This document shows, one piece after another, positions 24,322 through 37,607 of a stretch of 64,000 nucleotides of DNA. Numbering within the stretch: position 1 is the first letter of the stretch; each line of letters begins with the position of its first letter. The DNA is from Panorpa germanica. Lineage: Eukaryota; Arthropoda; Insecta; Mecoptera; Panorpidae. Under the pieces are notes generated by a model. It saw only the letters and a program-made list of their open reading frames with translations. It was not told where the DNA came from and did not search any database. The stretch is taken from the NCBI GenBank assembly GCA_963678705.1, contig OY783212.1, positions 3,472,001 to 3,536,000 of the forward strand, written 5' to 3'. The position numbers were made by a program, and so were the translations under genes.

Positions 24322-27300
24322 TTATAAACGTCTTAAAGTTGCCGAACTTATGGATGAGCACTTGGCTTTTCTTGTGGGTTGCACTGACATTGGTGCTACT
24401 AAGACATCAGTAGGTGACACAGATCCGGTTGTGCCAAGTTCCTAAATATTTAACATAAATTATTACAAATGTCTGATTTAATTATTATTTTTCATAGTTT
24501 GTAAGTCAGGTGATATATGATAACAAGTATAAGGATATATATGATAACTGAGTAAGCATAAGGAACAATTGATTGTTTACTTATAATGGAGAAATAGTCT
24601 TAAACAACTTACATTAATATTATTGCAGCTGGCAAGTCTCATTTGGGCTAATTGAGATGCAGGGGTGAGATTCGTTGTGCTGCCAAATGGTGACATCATG
24701 GTGGACATTGCTCGTTTGAGTTTCGACGGCGTTTTGTTGAAAGAAAACGCTCTGCCAACCTTAAAAGAAATGAAACAAACATAATATTGTCCATTAAGTA
24801 TTCAAAGGCACTTTCAAAATAAACTTTTGACAAATTTAGCACTGATCACCACTTACTTTCATTCGCGTTCGAGTGGCAAATTTAAATGCCTTTGAAAGTG
24901 TACCAAGTGCGACGTCACTTGTGCTGATTTCTAGTTGTTGGGCTTCTAGAGTAACCAAATATCTATCCTGGAAATAAATGTATTAAATGTTTAATAGTTA
25001 TTTAAAGTTATATTAACGCTGCTTCTACATAAACTTTAAATGTCAAACAATAATTTGACCAACTTACAGAATCTGTTTTGCACACTGTGTTTGCCATTTG
25101 CCGACATAATGTCCGAAGGAATGTCAGTTTGTCTGGATGTTCTTCATTAATTGTAAAAGAATATAATTTTTCTTTTAGTTCTTCAATGCTACGACACATA
25201 AGAGCAAATACGTTGTGACAATCTAAAAGAAAAATTGGTTTATAATCCACAAGAAAGCGTAAAATATTTCACTTAAAATTACCAATAAAATGTTACTTAT
25301 TTATTTAGTTTGAACACATAACTTACCTTCGGTTTCCTTAATGTCTATCACTCTTTTGATGTTGCTGAGTGACATTAGTTTTATATGTTTGTATGGTTTT
25401 CTATTAGAATGTAAACTGTTCACAGTATTTGGACTTTTCAAACTATTAAAAACTTTGGATCGTTTTTTACATACTTCTAATACATCCGAGAATAAATATA
25501 AAATTAAATTATCGCCTCTGCCACTGAGTCCTTCGCTAAGTTCCATTACTTCGCAACGAGTTATAAAATGTCTATGCGACGAGACCAAATGAGGCTGAAA
25601 TTAAAGCATTAAATTATAATATAGTAAGGAAACATACAAAATATTATGAAATATAACAAATAAACCAATAATTATTTTATCCACATACAGGGCAATTATC
25701 AATGTCATTAAAGATATCAAACATGACAAGTTGCGCGTCCGTTTTCCTTTTGTCTTCGTTTATGTGCGTCATTACTTCTTTTATTCCTTCTAAAGCTGTT
25801 CCCAGAGCTGCATGATCCGGGTTATTTTTGCCCGTGTGCTTCAATATGTCTATAAAAATTATATAATTTTATTAGTAATTAAATTACTTATTCAAATATT
25901 TAATTCATACTCATTTACCATTTAACAGGAGGCTAATGCTTGGAAGACGCTGCACTGGTCTTATCAGAAGCTCTTGTAGACTTTGTCGTCCACATTCCGG
26001 TTTAGTTTGACATATTTTTAAGAAGGCATGAAACCTGTTAACAATAAATTATAAAATCAAAATCATAATTATTGCAACATAATTCAATATTATGAATTAG
26101 AAGACAAAGACTAAAATTTCAGACAATAGGTTGCCCACTAAACACATTTATGTGTACTTAAGGTTTATTTAACACGTAAATGCAATGTAAACAATGTAAA
26201 CAATTGTACCCAACATACAATATTTGTGACCTACTTTTCGGCTTTTTGAAAAATAAATATAAATAAAATTTTCCATTATCATAATCATAGAACTAACTAC
26301 TTAAGACCCTTTGAGAATTACAGATTCTTTCAGAAAAATCTTTTTAATGATTAATGGCTAATCCTTAAATGGATTTAAGGTCAAAGTAAAATATTACATG
26401 AATATAAGAGTAACATATGTTTTGCGTTTAGCGGGTGAAGTGTATTTTTCATTTTCCATTTACTCACCTCGGTTTGCCAATATCACATTGAACCAGCATA
26501 TCTTTCATTGTTTCAAAGAAGTTCACAAATGGTGGATATGCTTTCACAAGATCTGGCGAATATCTAATAAATATATCTCCTATGCTTGTATCCTCCGTCC
26601 AATGTGACGAATTCCATCGCAATTCTTCCAGCATTTTACGATGAATTTCATAAATAGGAGGTAAGTTTCCAAAAATTATTTTCAATTCTTGATTATTTAA
26701 TAATGCTTCCATATTTTCATTTTCCAACATTTCTTCTAAAGGAGATTTAAACATCTGTAAAGAAAGAATGTTAATCACATAATTGTATTATTTGCAATTT
26801 AAACGATGTAAAAGTTTAAACTTACATTCATAATTGTATGCAAAATATTAACATAATTTGATTCGGTTTGGACTAGCTCTAGAAACACCTGTTGCCTAGT
26901 ACTGAGATTCTTGCGAGTAGCGTCAGTGACCTCCACCTCACTAATAGCTTTTTCTGGAGTACCTGTACAGTCAAGAAAACTTGCGGAGACACTAAGGAGA
27001 CCCGCATCGCTTATTGAAGACCTTCTTTTATGAACAGCATTGGTTTCATTGTGTACTAAAGAATTGATTGTTTCATGAAGACGCTTGCGTTTCCGTATAC
27101 GATTTGTTGATGCTCCTGGTGTGGCATGGGAGTCTCGACGAGATGGAGACAATAGACTTTCTAAGTACTATAATTACACTACAGTTAAAGTCACATGTTT
27201 CATAAATAACAACTTTTTAAAAAAGAAAATTAGTTTTAATTTTTAGGTAATATGTTTGCATTACGTGAAAACATACCTCCTCAAATAAATATTCCTGTTC

Positions 27301-30300
27301 ATCAGCAGCACCTTCATTTTGAATGGACTTCCAAAACCACTCCGCTTTGACAATGTGTGTTTTAGCTGCAGTTGGCTCTGGAAGTGTGCTAGTATTGCCT
27401 TCATCCACAACCTAGGATACCGTTATTTTGTTAGTTATGCTATAAATAATGTTATATATAGAAGCTTATTAAATACTGTTCTAATTATTATTGTAATTAA
27501 ATTGAATTTAAAATTTAAAAATATTAAGAGAAAGTGATGTATGCTAGAGATTAAAATATCTTTGATGATATGAATATTTTCTTTTTAATGTAAGCGAGGA
27601 TAACCATTCCCGAAGCCTTATGCTGGACGTAATCGTAACAGTTTATCTGACAGGTTTGATTGTACGATTTGCTTTTGCAGGTAAACCGGAGCCTGAATAT
27701 ATGGGATAACATAAGTTTCATCTCATACACGCTCCGATTTACCTGTAAAGGTGGTCTGATCAGTCAAAAAAGCTTTACAGGCACTAAATTCTGTTACTAG
27801 ATTCACAGAGCACTTAGCACTTAATGACTAAAGAAGTAATTAATGATTAAAAAATTAAATTAAATAATTATCTCGGTGAAGTTTATAGTAATTGCTGATT
27901 CTATTCATTTACAAATATCTTATGGGTTCATGTTTAAATACAATCAACAAATTCTAACACAACGAGTTAAATCTATGAAAACAAAAATCATTTCGAATTT
28001 TTAAAAGATGTAGATATGAAATATATTTAAAAAACATAAGAAAATAGTAACCGATTAAAATTCAAGCATATAAAACTTTTCAGACTAAATATGCATTTGC
28101 AACGTTATATTAAGGGTTTATTAATCTACATTTTATTCATTCAAATGATTTTTTTCTTCATATATTAAACTATTAAACATTAACAAACAAATAAGTTAGT
28201 ACCGAACACGTCAATATCCTTTTCACGTCCGCAGCAAGTTGATACAATTCAGCGTGTGGTGTGGAAGTCTTGAAGGCATTAATGGTAGTGGACAGGTTTT
28301 TAGAAAAGGTGGGAGCTGCGGATAAGGGACTAGGACTATCAATCTTGTCTGGTGTTAAACATATTGACTGCCTTTGTGATGGTGTGGTCAATAAGCGTAC
28401 ATTATTTTTATCTGGCACAACTACTGTTCTATTTTTAACAACGACAAAACCCTGTTCATGTTTCTGAATTATTGGATCGATGTTCTCCATTAGCATTTTA
28501 TTAGATTTAGGGGTAGAGCAGGAGTTTTGAGAAGGTCTTTTATTCTTGCATCTAGTTTTAAACTTATACCAATCGGGTTTCTTTTTAAGAGGTGAAACAT
28601 CAAAAATTCCTGAGCTTGTTTCGAAAATAGTTTCATTATGGGGAACCTCTAAAGGATTTGGTGCATTTATAACACCGGGACTATTAAGAGTTTTTCTAAA
28701 TTTCCCAGTTAACAAATTCGATAAAGGGGTTTTAAGGGTTACAAAACTCATACTGCGTTTTAAAGAAGGTTTTCTACTTAATTTAAACTTTTTGGCAGAA
28801 CTGAATTTTGGAGGCGATTGTTTATCTGTTTGAATTGACAGTTGCGATAATTGTGAAACATTATCCAGGCTGTCACGAGCTCGTTTACGATATGGAGAGA
28901 GTTGTGCACATTTCACTGCTGGTTCTTTAGTTAATTTATCTTTATATCTAAATCCAGATTTACGTCGTTTAGTTTGAGGCTTATCATCAATATCAGGAAC
29001 ACTGTAGGATGCATTTAAAATACTTGTTGAACTACAATCTACCGCGACCGTATTTTCATTTTCAGGCGAAGAGTCAATTTGCATCCTTCGTTTTGTAGAT
29101 CTTTTACTTTGATTTTCAGGTATGTTCTTGGGTTTGTCGAAACATGTGCTAGTTGTATTACTCACAAGAGATAAATCAATAACTTCTTCCGATTGATGAT
29201 GGGCAAGAGGTGGGGAGGAAGTGCCAGGATTCGGGAGATCTTGTTCGTATGGTTCAGTTGGTGTGAAAATGCAGGATTTTGAGTATTGTGATGATGCATT
29301 TAAGAAAGGAGATGTATTGTACACCTTCCCATTGGGCATTACCTGAAAGACAGAAATAAACCCGCAACCAGTTTACAAAAGCGTTCAACAGGTGTGCGTT
29401 TTATTTTTTTTACTTAATCATTTTCCTATTCGGAGAGTTTAGTAATATAAACAAACACATGCTATTATTCTCTTAAAAAGTTTTTAAAATGTTACATTTA
29501 ATAATATAAAGATTCTTGTAAGAAAGTGGTAGTATTATATCAATAAACACTCCCAATGAGAAAGAACAACTTAACACAAAATTAACAATATGTTTCTTGG
29601 AAAGTGAGTGACACTACTTAAAAAATTAAAATTATATTAAACTGAGAAAAATTAACAAATAATATAAGAAAATAAAACTTGAAATATTAAAATATAATCA
29701 GGATTACTCGGTGCACACAATGGGAAGATAATACAATACTTGAAACATTATTAATAAACACTTATCATTCATAAAGACAGATATATTAAAGGTGTTAGTA
29801 TTTAAAAACAATAAAGAAACTTTTGAAACTAGTGCATAAAAGGAAAAATTAACAAACACAGTAAATAGCCAACAAATTAACCACATGTGAACAAAATTTG
29901 AAAAATCGGTTTCTTTTATGAAAGGCTGTTTACTTTTTTGCACAGTCACCCAATAAAATAATAAAAAATTCTCTAAAACACATACCACGTGCGTGCATTG
30001 AACATCTTCCAGTGTTGTAACCTCGCCTCCGTTTTCGATGAGAACTTCTGACATATGTTGCTGCTCTTCGGGGGGGAATCCAAGAAAACATATTCGTGTC
30101 CCAAAGAAGGGTTTCAATTTATGGGCGGCCTAAATCAGAAATACAAAGATAAAACATAGGTCAAGTGTTAGTGAAACATGAAACAAAATGTTATTTACTA
30201 TGCATTCGTCAGCTACAGCGGCTATGGTTGTGCATTTTCTATCTTCCCAGCATTTATGAACCCAAGTTTGGGACATAACATGCACACGAAATGTTAAAGC

Positions 30301-33300
30301 ATATTGATACTTTTCGCCACCTGCCGCATTGGCGATAAGATGCGTAATATTTGATCCCATGTCTTTTCGAATGGAGCCTCCCATATTGTGTATTAACATA
30401 ATAAGTTTTGTCTGAAAACAATGTAATCTCAATATAAATATTCATATTTTAAAACTATCATCAATAGAATTCCTTTGCGATTTTCTAAACAGTTTCACTG
30501 AAAAATTTCGCAGGCAGGTTCAAAAGTTGATTGAGCAAAAGGAGATGTATAAGTTATGGTAATTATGCAAAAATATAATAAATGTAAACTACTTAATAAT
30601 ATATACTATATTACGTACAAGCTCTTCCTTTTTCCTAAATCCTGTAAAACAAACTACAACTCCTGTCATCGCTAAACTGTACAATGGCCTTGCTTTTGTT
30701 GGAATAGGGAGCTTTCTCTCGCTGAGTTGCTGCAGAGCGGTGGGGCCCAAAATTCTGTAGAAAAAACATTTATTTTATTATAAAAAAAAAGACAAGTAGG
30801 GGAAGTAGTTGAGATGTCTGATAAATATTTATTTGTAATTTAATTCGTTTAATAGCATAAAGATCTAAATTAACTAATTAGATCAAGATCTAAACCTTTA
30901 AACACAAAACAAATTTAATTTATTAATTACAGATATATTATTATTTATATACGTTTATTATTTATACATAATATTTTTTAGTGTTAAATAAACCTTAAGT
31001 ACGCAACTGCGTTTAGCGGGCCAATACAGTTGTTAATAAATTATTAATTTTTTTTAGTTCTAAGTAAACCACATTTCTTGCTACTTCTTAGGTTTAAGAA
31101 AGGAGGTAAGCTAGTAATGAGTTTTCAACTTTCTTAAGTGTTAAAAATTTACCATTCTACAATTTTTCGGGAAAAAAAATTAGTTAATTAATATGAAGCT
31201 TATGCAAAGAGGCATGTACGTGAATAAAAATATAACTATTTTACTTTATTATTTATTAATATCATACAAAAATGAACTATAGTTTCTAAATGGAATGAAT
31301 GGATATTAAAACTAGAAATAAGTGTACCATATTTTGGATATAATTTTATATACCAGTTCGAACAGTAATATTATTGATATTGAGCAACTTCCGAAATAAC
31401 GTGACTATTGAGTCATGTCAAGTCATTTGAACTGATTACGTCATTGATATTTATAATAACATTAAGTATTCTTTTTTCATTTGTATGGTAAAGTTCATCA
31501 ATATGATTATGTGACCATGTGACGGTGATAATAATATAAAAAACAACTACCAAAAATTATAAGTTATTTTAGTTCGAATAACACAAAACTCTTTAAATTA
31601 TTTTTTTGCTTGTATTAAACTGAGTCTAGCACAGATTTAATTTTTTTGGATCTTAGGGATTAAGTAATTAAATTTTATGACGTTTGAAGTATTTACAAGC
31701 AGGTATAACTGTATAAAACTCATTGAAAAAAGAAAATAACTTAAAATTAAACTATGGAATATTTGGCAATGACCTTCACGGAATTAAAAGAGAATACTAA
31801 GGTGCAATGTTGTTGTTGGATTTTAGTTTACAAATATTTATTCGGTAGATTCAAAATCAATGAAAATAAAATATACAGGTACATTTTCGAGGAACCAGTT
31901 CCTTTCTATCAAACGGTTACGATAAGGTGTTTGAAATGGTATCTGCAGTTATCACCTTACTCAAATATGACTTTTATTATTTATAACGGTCAACAAGGTT
32001 TGAGTTTTACCCACAATCGATTAACAACAGAGGTAGAAGTTTAAAACTGCTACTGGACACATGCTAAGAAATCATTCCAAAATAAATATTTTGCAAACTA
32101 TAAAGGTTTTTAAAAAATATTTTTTTATATAAATAAAGTATAACAAACCTGTGTTTAGTTTTATGTATGGCATCGAATATGGGTCCTTCAAATAATTCCA
32201 GAATAAAAATTGTGAGACAGGAGTCATCTTCCAAATAATCAGCCCCCGTGTCGGATGTCAAGACTGGATAGTCAAATGTATGAGCCACCTTACATAAGGC
32301 AGCATCTTCAGCAACAGCCCCTACAAGACAAATCCGCTTGTCGGCTGGCAAGGATATATCTACGCAACAGAAGAATGTTCTTATTACCAGTTGACATTCT
32401 AAAATGTGTTCCTTAGTTGGTACGCAAAACTAAAACACTACATAATTACAATAACGCAGGGGGAGAAATATTTATATGTAATATTTAAAACTGTACAAAT
32501 ATAGCATTTAGATAATAAAACAAAGGTAGAAAATGCGTCTACCTGCAAACTAACCGTAACTGCTATATAACTGTGGTTAGTGCGTATAAGATATATAATT
32601 ATTATATTGGCTTGATGCTAAAAGAGTAATAGATATTTTTCTCATAAAAATATTACATTTTTCAAAACATGATAGTCATAACCAGATTCTTACAAATATA
32701 TCCATGTATTAAATAAAGGTAATTGTAACTTCCAATGCGATTCTTTCAAGCATTCATCTTGGTCCTAAATTTGGAATTTTGACATTGGCCCTTTTAGCAC
32801 CAAGCTGCAGATATACTATTGGTGAGACTGAGTCTAAATAAGATGTACGTGAAAGATATCCATGCAATATACAGTAATCATACTGATAAAGAACTTATTT
32901 GAAAAAGTGTTCAATTTTTCAATCATAACCAAAGAGTCAGATGACAGATTCATGTGGTTTATGTAAGAGAAAATAGCTGATTATGCGCATGAAAATAAAA
33001 GAATGTCAATGACAATTAAAAATCTATAATTTACAAGGTCATTTTCCAAAAATAACCAAGTTAATATCATTAAACGCAGCTTTTGTAAAATATTGGGAAC
33101 TAATGTGATATCCTAAAAAAATTGTTTAACAGTTTGACAGTATTTACATTTTTTTCACGCAGCAGCTGATTTTCTTTGACCATAATGTATCCATAAATGT
33201 ATTTAGCACTTACGTTCGCTTTTTGAAGATTCTTCTCCTGTACTATCACTTGCATTACTTGAAATTTTATTATCTGTACTATATACAATGGCAGTTTCAT

Positions 33301-33304
33301 CCAT
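24322..33304 (-). CDS. pbl: Pebble / ECT2 Rho guanine-nucleotide exchange factor
   Basis: This protein activates Rho at the cell equator for contractile-ring assembly in cytokinesis (known role of Pebble/ECT2). Core exons on the minus strand are 33304-33214, 32359-32149, 30754-30619, 30411-30199, 30129-29986, 27411-27277, 27167-26826, 26754-26468, 26034-25919, 25849-25689, 25594-25327, 25222-25068, 24967-24857, 24759-24613 and 24441-24322. They stay in frame and give about 878 aa, close to known Pebble length. The N-terminal region carries PADKRICLVGAVAED and FEGPIFDAIHKTKHR. Two BRCT repeats follow (FTGFRKKEEL ... WVHKCW; RICFLGFPPEEQQHM ... VKAEWFWKSIQ), then a basic linker (RKRKRLHE). The DH domain starts about residue 400 (VQTESNYVNIL, GDIFIRYSPDLVKAYPPFVN, LLIRPVQRLPSI). 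The PH domain lies at about 613-750, followed by a basic Ser-rich tail (AFSFNKTPSKLKR). A separate cassette exon can be inserted between the fifth and sixth core exons. Confidence 0.95.
28203..29342 (-). other. pbl: Large in-frame cassette exon of pbl
   Basis: An uninterrupted 380-codon segment bounded by a good acceptor (tctttcag|GTAATG) and a possible donor (TCG|gtacta), both in phase 0. The core exons on either side also join directly in phase 0: CTHV at the end of 29986-30129 meets VVDEGN at 27411, which matches the normal BRCT layout. The segment is therefore optional. Its product is Ser/Pro/Lys-rich, basic and probably disordered, with many SP and TP sites (LSPYRKRARD, VSPLKKKPDW, STPKSNK). 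Inclusion would split the second BRCT repeat and make a protein of about 1258 aa. If the donor is not used, reading runs on to a stop at 28173 and gives a BRCT-only form. Confidence 0.55.
31754..32044 (+). CDS. Small nested ORF in a pbl intron, function unknown
   Basis: A 96-codon ATG ORF lies on the strand opposite to pbl, inside its intron 30755-32148. TATAAAA at 31712-31718 is about 40 bp upstream, and AATAAA follows within about 45 bp of the stop (near 32080). The predicted product has a Cys cluster (KVQCCCW) and ends RLTTEVEV. I do not recognise a domain. It could be a small intronless gene, a decayed retrocopy, or chance; the compact TATA-ORF-AATAAA arrangement is the only support. Confidence 0.3.
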   Translation: MEYLAMTFTELKENTKVQCCCWILVYKYLFGRFKINENKIYRYIFEEPVPFYQTVTIRCLKWYLQLSPYSNMTFIIYNGQQGLSFTHNRLTTEVEV

Positions 33305-35839
33305 TTTGACCAAAAAAACACTGCATAAACATTAATAATAACATCACCTTAAATTATATTTCGTTAAATAATACTATAAATTATTGTGCATACTTTAATG
33401 GAAACACTTTTGAGGACACTGATTTTATAAAAAGTAGAACGTATTTATTAAATTTCACATTTAATTTCAATAAAAATTACAAACTTCCACATTTTTTGAC
33501 GCGCATTGAAAAGAACCTCAAAAAACACCTTCGCTTTGATTAACGTATAAAACCAACCAACTGCAACCAACACAGAACGGCGAGAACAGCTTGCTGTGTC
33601 TACCTACTTCCTAATCATCTTAACGATCTCCACAAAAGTCAACGGTTACGCTATGTAATGGTAACTGCAGGTAATTATTTCTAATGAAGTATTACCATGG
33701 TAACGAATTGTAATCGATAATTAAAAGCTCAATAGCTTGGAAAACGTAAAATTTGTAATTTTAAAAATTACAATTCAGTTAAATATATATTCACTAAGCT
33801 ACACAGAGGTAACTTTAAATCAGAAATTCACAAATCATTATTCGGGCAGTGGTTAAGCCAAGTATCAAGCGCACGCCGGGGCAGCTGTTTTGATGAGTTA
33901 AATTCGTGACTGTTTGCTCCATCTATTTTGAATTAAAAGCAATAATAAATTAATGTTTTTTTTTTAATTTCTTTTCTTGTCTGTATACTGCAAAACAAAA
34001 TAAATCATTCTAATATTATGTTAGGAATTTGGAACCCTGTTAATTAATTGGACTGCTATTATAATGAATTGTGGTTTCTTTCTGTACTACACGTTCTAGA
34101 TGTCGCTATTCAACTGTTTTCAAAATTATAAAAACAATAAACAAGGATTATGGTTTCTCAAATTAACAATTAATCTATACAGTTACTACTCATTTCATTA
34201 AAGGAACACATAATTAAGAATGTATAATTTTTTAGTTCTCATTCGATCCCTAAAAGGCATAGTTACCACTTAAATTGCAGACTCCTCGAAAATATTACTT
34301 AAATGTGCAACACAGCGCATTGAATATATTCTAGAACATGCCCATGGTCTGTAACCGTCGTTTAAATTTAAAAACCTTATCTATTATGGTTAATAGTTGC
34401 TGTTAATTCCATAACACAAAAATTCAGGAACAAATTTCAAGATATACGCAGAATGGTTCATTTTATATTTGATTTTTGTTATGTTTTATTCTGTTATATA
34501 GTTGCAGAAATTCATTTACATCCACTCGTAATTTTATTTTCCTTTCATCCAGAGTAATTGAATATTTTAGAAAAATTAAATAACGCTATTATATATTCAA
34601 ACCTTCTTGCTTGAGTTATTACCAATGAGATGGCGCAGCGAATAGAAATATATTGCATAGAGTCATAGCAGTGTTAAAAGTTCAAATTCATAAGTGTCAA
34701 ATGGTATTTTATATTATTATATACGTGATTTTAAATTTATTTGTTAAATAGTTTTGTGCTTTTGCTAAACTATTGAGAATATATTATTAAATAAATAGAA
34801 AGTTATTTTAATGATTTAAATAAGTGTTTCTTTTTATTAGAAAATTGAAACACTTGTATAGCTCAGCTACGACGAAACTAAACTTAAATAAACTAATTTG
34901 AATTAATTTTGTTTTGTATTATTCGCGTAAATGTAATATATATAAATAAAACATTTTTATTTTCTTGTTTAAGAACTTGTGTAAATAAATGGAAGTGTGT
35001 GTTGTAATCCATGTGTTACATTACTTAGAAAACTCGTCGAAGATGTTTCAAATAAGGTTCGCTTATTCTTGGTAAGTTAGGATTACCTTTTGCATGTAGT
35101 ATATTTATGTTTTAAAATATGTTATGTATTAATCTTAATGTAGGAAAATATATAAGGAATTAGGAAAGCTAATATATGTAACGTTATTTTAAAATAATTT
35201 CTAAATTTTTGAAAGTACTTTCAAGTATTTGCAAATAAAAATAGAGGACGCCCCTAGTTGGGTTGCTTGCAACTAACTTGATAAAACTTTTTCAGGTTAT
35301 ATTTGTCGTGACTGCTTTGTACTCGTCAGACTTCTGGATAATTACTTTTAAATGATTCACAACATTTCATTATGATCCTTGTTATAAACTTTTAAACACT
35401 TGGTGTTGGCTTGACTGTACTTTAACCACCTAATGCCACCTAAATTCAAGCATTTGCATTTGCTTCAGCCATTGTATGAGTAGTATTATTCGTACGTCAA
35501 TGCATTTTTCTAAAGAGTTTTTAATGGCTTACAAGCACGTCATTTATTTTCTTGGAATACTAAATTATATTATTATTGGGGTTACTTTTTTAACATCGTA
35601 CAAATACATGTAGTTGATAACTTAAAAATTGATACTGACAGGTGCTTTTATTGTAATATTGGCAAGATTGCAACCAAATGGAAAACAAATGGAAAAAAAT
35701 TAGCAAATGTTGACATAGTGGCGCATTCTTTCGTCATCCTACGAACTTATTGAGTAATGTGTTGTATGCGATGTTATGCAAGGTTTGAAATTAGATTAAG
35801 GACCTCCGCACATGGGGCAACTGGCTGCAAACCTTAACC
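33305..35839. other. pbl upstream region and start of the gene-poor half
   Basis: The first few hundred bases should hold the pbl promoter and 5' UTR; a GC-richer stretch at about 33560-33620 is a candidate. At 35043-35071 a short plus-strand ATG segment reading MFQIRFAYSW ends at a consensus donor (TTG|gtaagtta). It could be a first exon, but no partner exon was found. The rest shows nothing certain. Confidence 0.4.
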
Positions 35840-36260
35840 CCGAATCTGCCCGAACCGAATGAGAATGGAACTGTGTTGTTAGTGAGAAAACGAACGTATA
35901 TACGAGTGAGAGAAAACAAGGCACGAATGAAACTAAACTGGGAGCCGAGCCGTGTATCGTGACTCTATAGAACTTTTAACAATAGCAAAACAGGGGATTC
36001 TATTGTGTTATATTTGATTGTATGTATATATTTAAATACTTTTCAATAGTATTCGTAAACATCTCTGTTGATGCTGTCATCATCAAAACCATGAAACCAA
36101 AGGATGCTCTGCCGAGAAATTGACTCGCGGCAAACGTACTCAAAACCAGTTTGAAATCAGTTTAGTTACGTTCGTGCCGTGTGTTTTATCTCACTCGTAT
36201 ACACGTTCGTTCTCTCACTAACAACACAGTTGCATTCTCATTCGGTTCGGGCAGATTCGG
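35840..36260. mobile_element. MITE with inverted-repeat arms of about 100 bp
   Basis: The left arm (35840-35940, starting CCGAATCTGCCCGAACCGAA) and the reverse complement of the right arm (36158-36260) are nearly identical, with scattered single-base differences. Both contain the GTGTTGTTAGTGAGA core. The loop is about 217 bp without an ORF. The true outer ends may lie further out, since AACTGG occurs beyond both arms. No clear target duplication was found. Confidence 0.7.
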
Positions 36261-36744
36261 CCAGTTCTTCGACTAGTAGTTCGTCACTGATATTTTTATT
36301 ATTTTGTCTGTTAGTTTTGTGCAATATTATAAGCTTTCCTCTTGAAATATGATTTGTTTTATCTTTGTTGTTGCTCACCATTCTATCTTAGTCTTTACCG
36401 GAAGTTCTAACTTAATAATAAGTTATTCACTAGAAGTTGCAGTCTTTGTAAGTTCTTATAGTTGAAGGAGAGTTTTGTCTAGTAGTAGGTAGACATTGTT
36501 CAAACTTATAAGTTAGAAGTTAGACCTTCATCTTAAATTCCAGTCCTAAACTACTGTAATTGTATATTCTTGAAAAACTTGAAGAGTCTTTAAAATTTAA
36601 ACCCGGTTTGGTTTGGTTTGGGAAGGCTAATTATTTATATTCTCTAAGGCTTTCTCAAGAGGTAAAGGTAGAATATTTTGCTAGTTTCGAAAGTTTTATA
36701 TGGTAACTTCATGTTTAAAATAAAATAAAATAAATTTTCAATGG

Positions 36745-37195
36745 GCTTGTGTCCTCATTTTTTAGTGGTCGATTTTTCAATTGTTGATTGAAATTGATGT
36801 TAATAAATGTGTATTGGCGTGTCTATTTTATTAAATATCTAAATATTAACGGAGATATAGCAATTAAAAGTAGTAGGTCAGTAGTTGAGTAGGTCAGTGC
36901 TGTGGTAATGTTCTGTAGCTGTTGGTATTCAAATAATCAAGTCAAGTCAAAGAATAATAAGTTTTTATTTTATTTAACCCTGTTACGGCAGACATAATAT
37001 TGAAATTTTATTGTTCTTTGAAATAGATGTAAATAATATTTGATATTTTGATATATAAATACATATAGCAGAGATTTATGAGCTGTAAGGTTGGCAGCGG
37101 TTGTGATGGCACATGCATTTGGAATGTGTACAACGTTGAATCGCTTTAATAATTAAAGAGACAAAATGACTTTTTTAATTGTTAATATCTTAACA
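36745..37195 (+). repeat. Left copy of an inverted repeat pair (truncated MITE)
   Basis: It begins GCTTGTGTCCTCATTTTTTA and matches the reverse complement of 37714-38237 over its full length, with about a 75-bp deletion relative to that copy. It ends abruptly after AATTGTTAATATCT, where the other copy continues, so this copy looks truncated at its inner side. Confidence 0.7.
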
Positions 37196-37229
37196 GAGTT
37201 TTACTGAACTAGTTTTGGTGGTAATTACG

Positions 37230-37344
37230 ATAGAGCGGCAGCCATTAGCTGCAAGTGCAGCACATGGTGGAGGACCGCGGACTCGGCACCAGCACCAGGC
37301 ACCCAGCGCCCGGTGGACCGTGACGATTCTGTTTACGCTGCTGG
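37230..37344 (+). other. GC-rich exon-like island between two inverted repeats
   Basis: This patch of about 115 bp is far richer in GC than anything around it. It is bounded by AG on the left (tacgatag|AGCGG) and GT on the right (CTGCTG|gtaaat). One frame is open and reads ...APSARWTVTILFTLL, resembling the hydrophobic start of a signal peptide. A second frame is also open, and neither has a good start codon. It may be an exon of a plus-strand gene with long introns, or a captured host fragment. No function assigned. Confidence 0.25.
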
Positions 37345-37607
37345 TAAATTAATTAAAACGCTGACAAATGTGTTATTACGACTCTGCTAATAATCTAATG
37401 CCTGCACAACCACGTTGGTAATTAGCTGATTAGTTGAAACATACATACATACATACCAATTTGTGGGAATGTAAGTGTTGTTTAAATGAAACAAATTTGG
37501 ATATTAATGTTGTGATTGCAAATCTGGTTTTAAATTTTAATTGTCGTTGAGTTAAGGTAGAGAGCGCCCTAATTCAACCGTTATCTTAAAAATAAGGGTG
37601 CAATCAA

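Noticed and set aside
28261..28833. Plus-strand ORFs opposite the pbl cassette exon
   Set aside because: Antisense shadows of the longer open segment; no start or promoter context.
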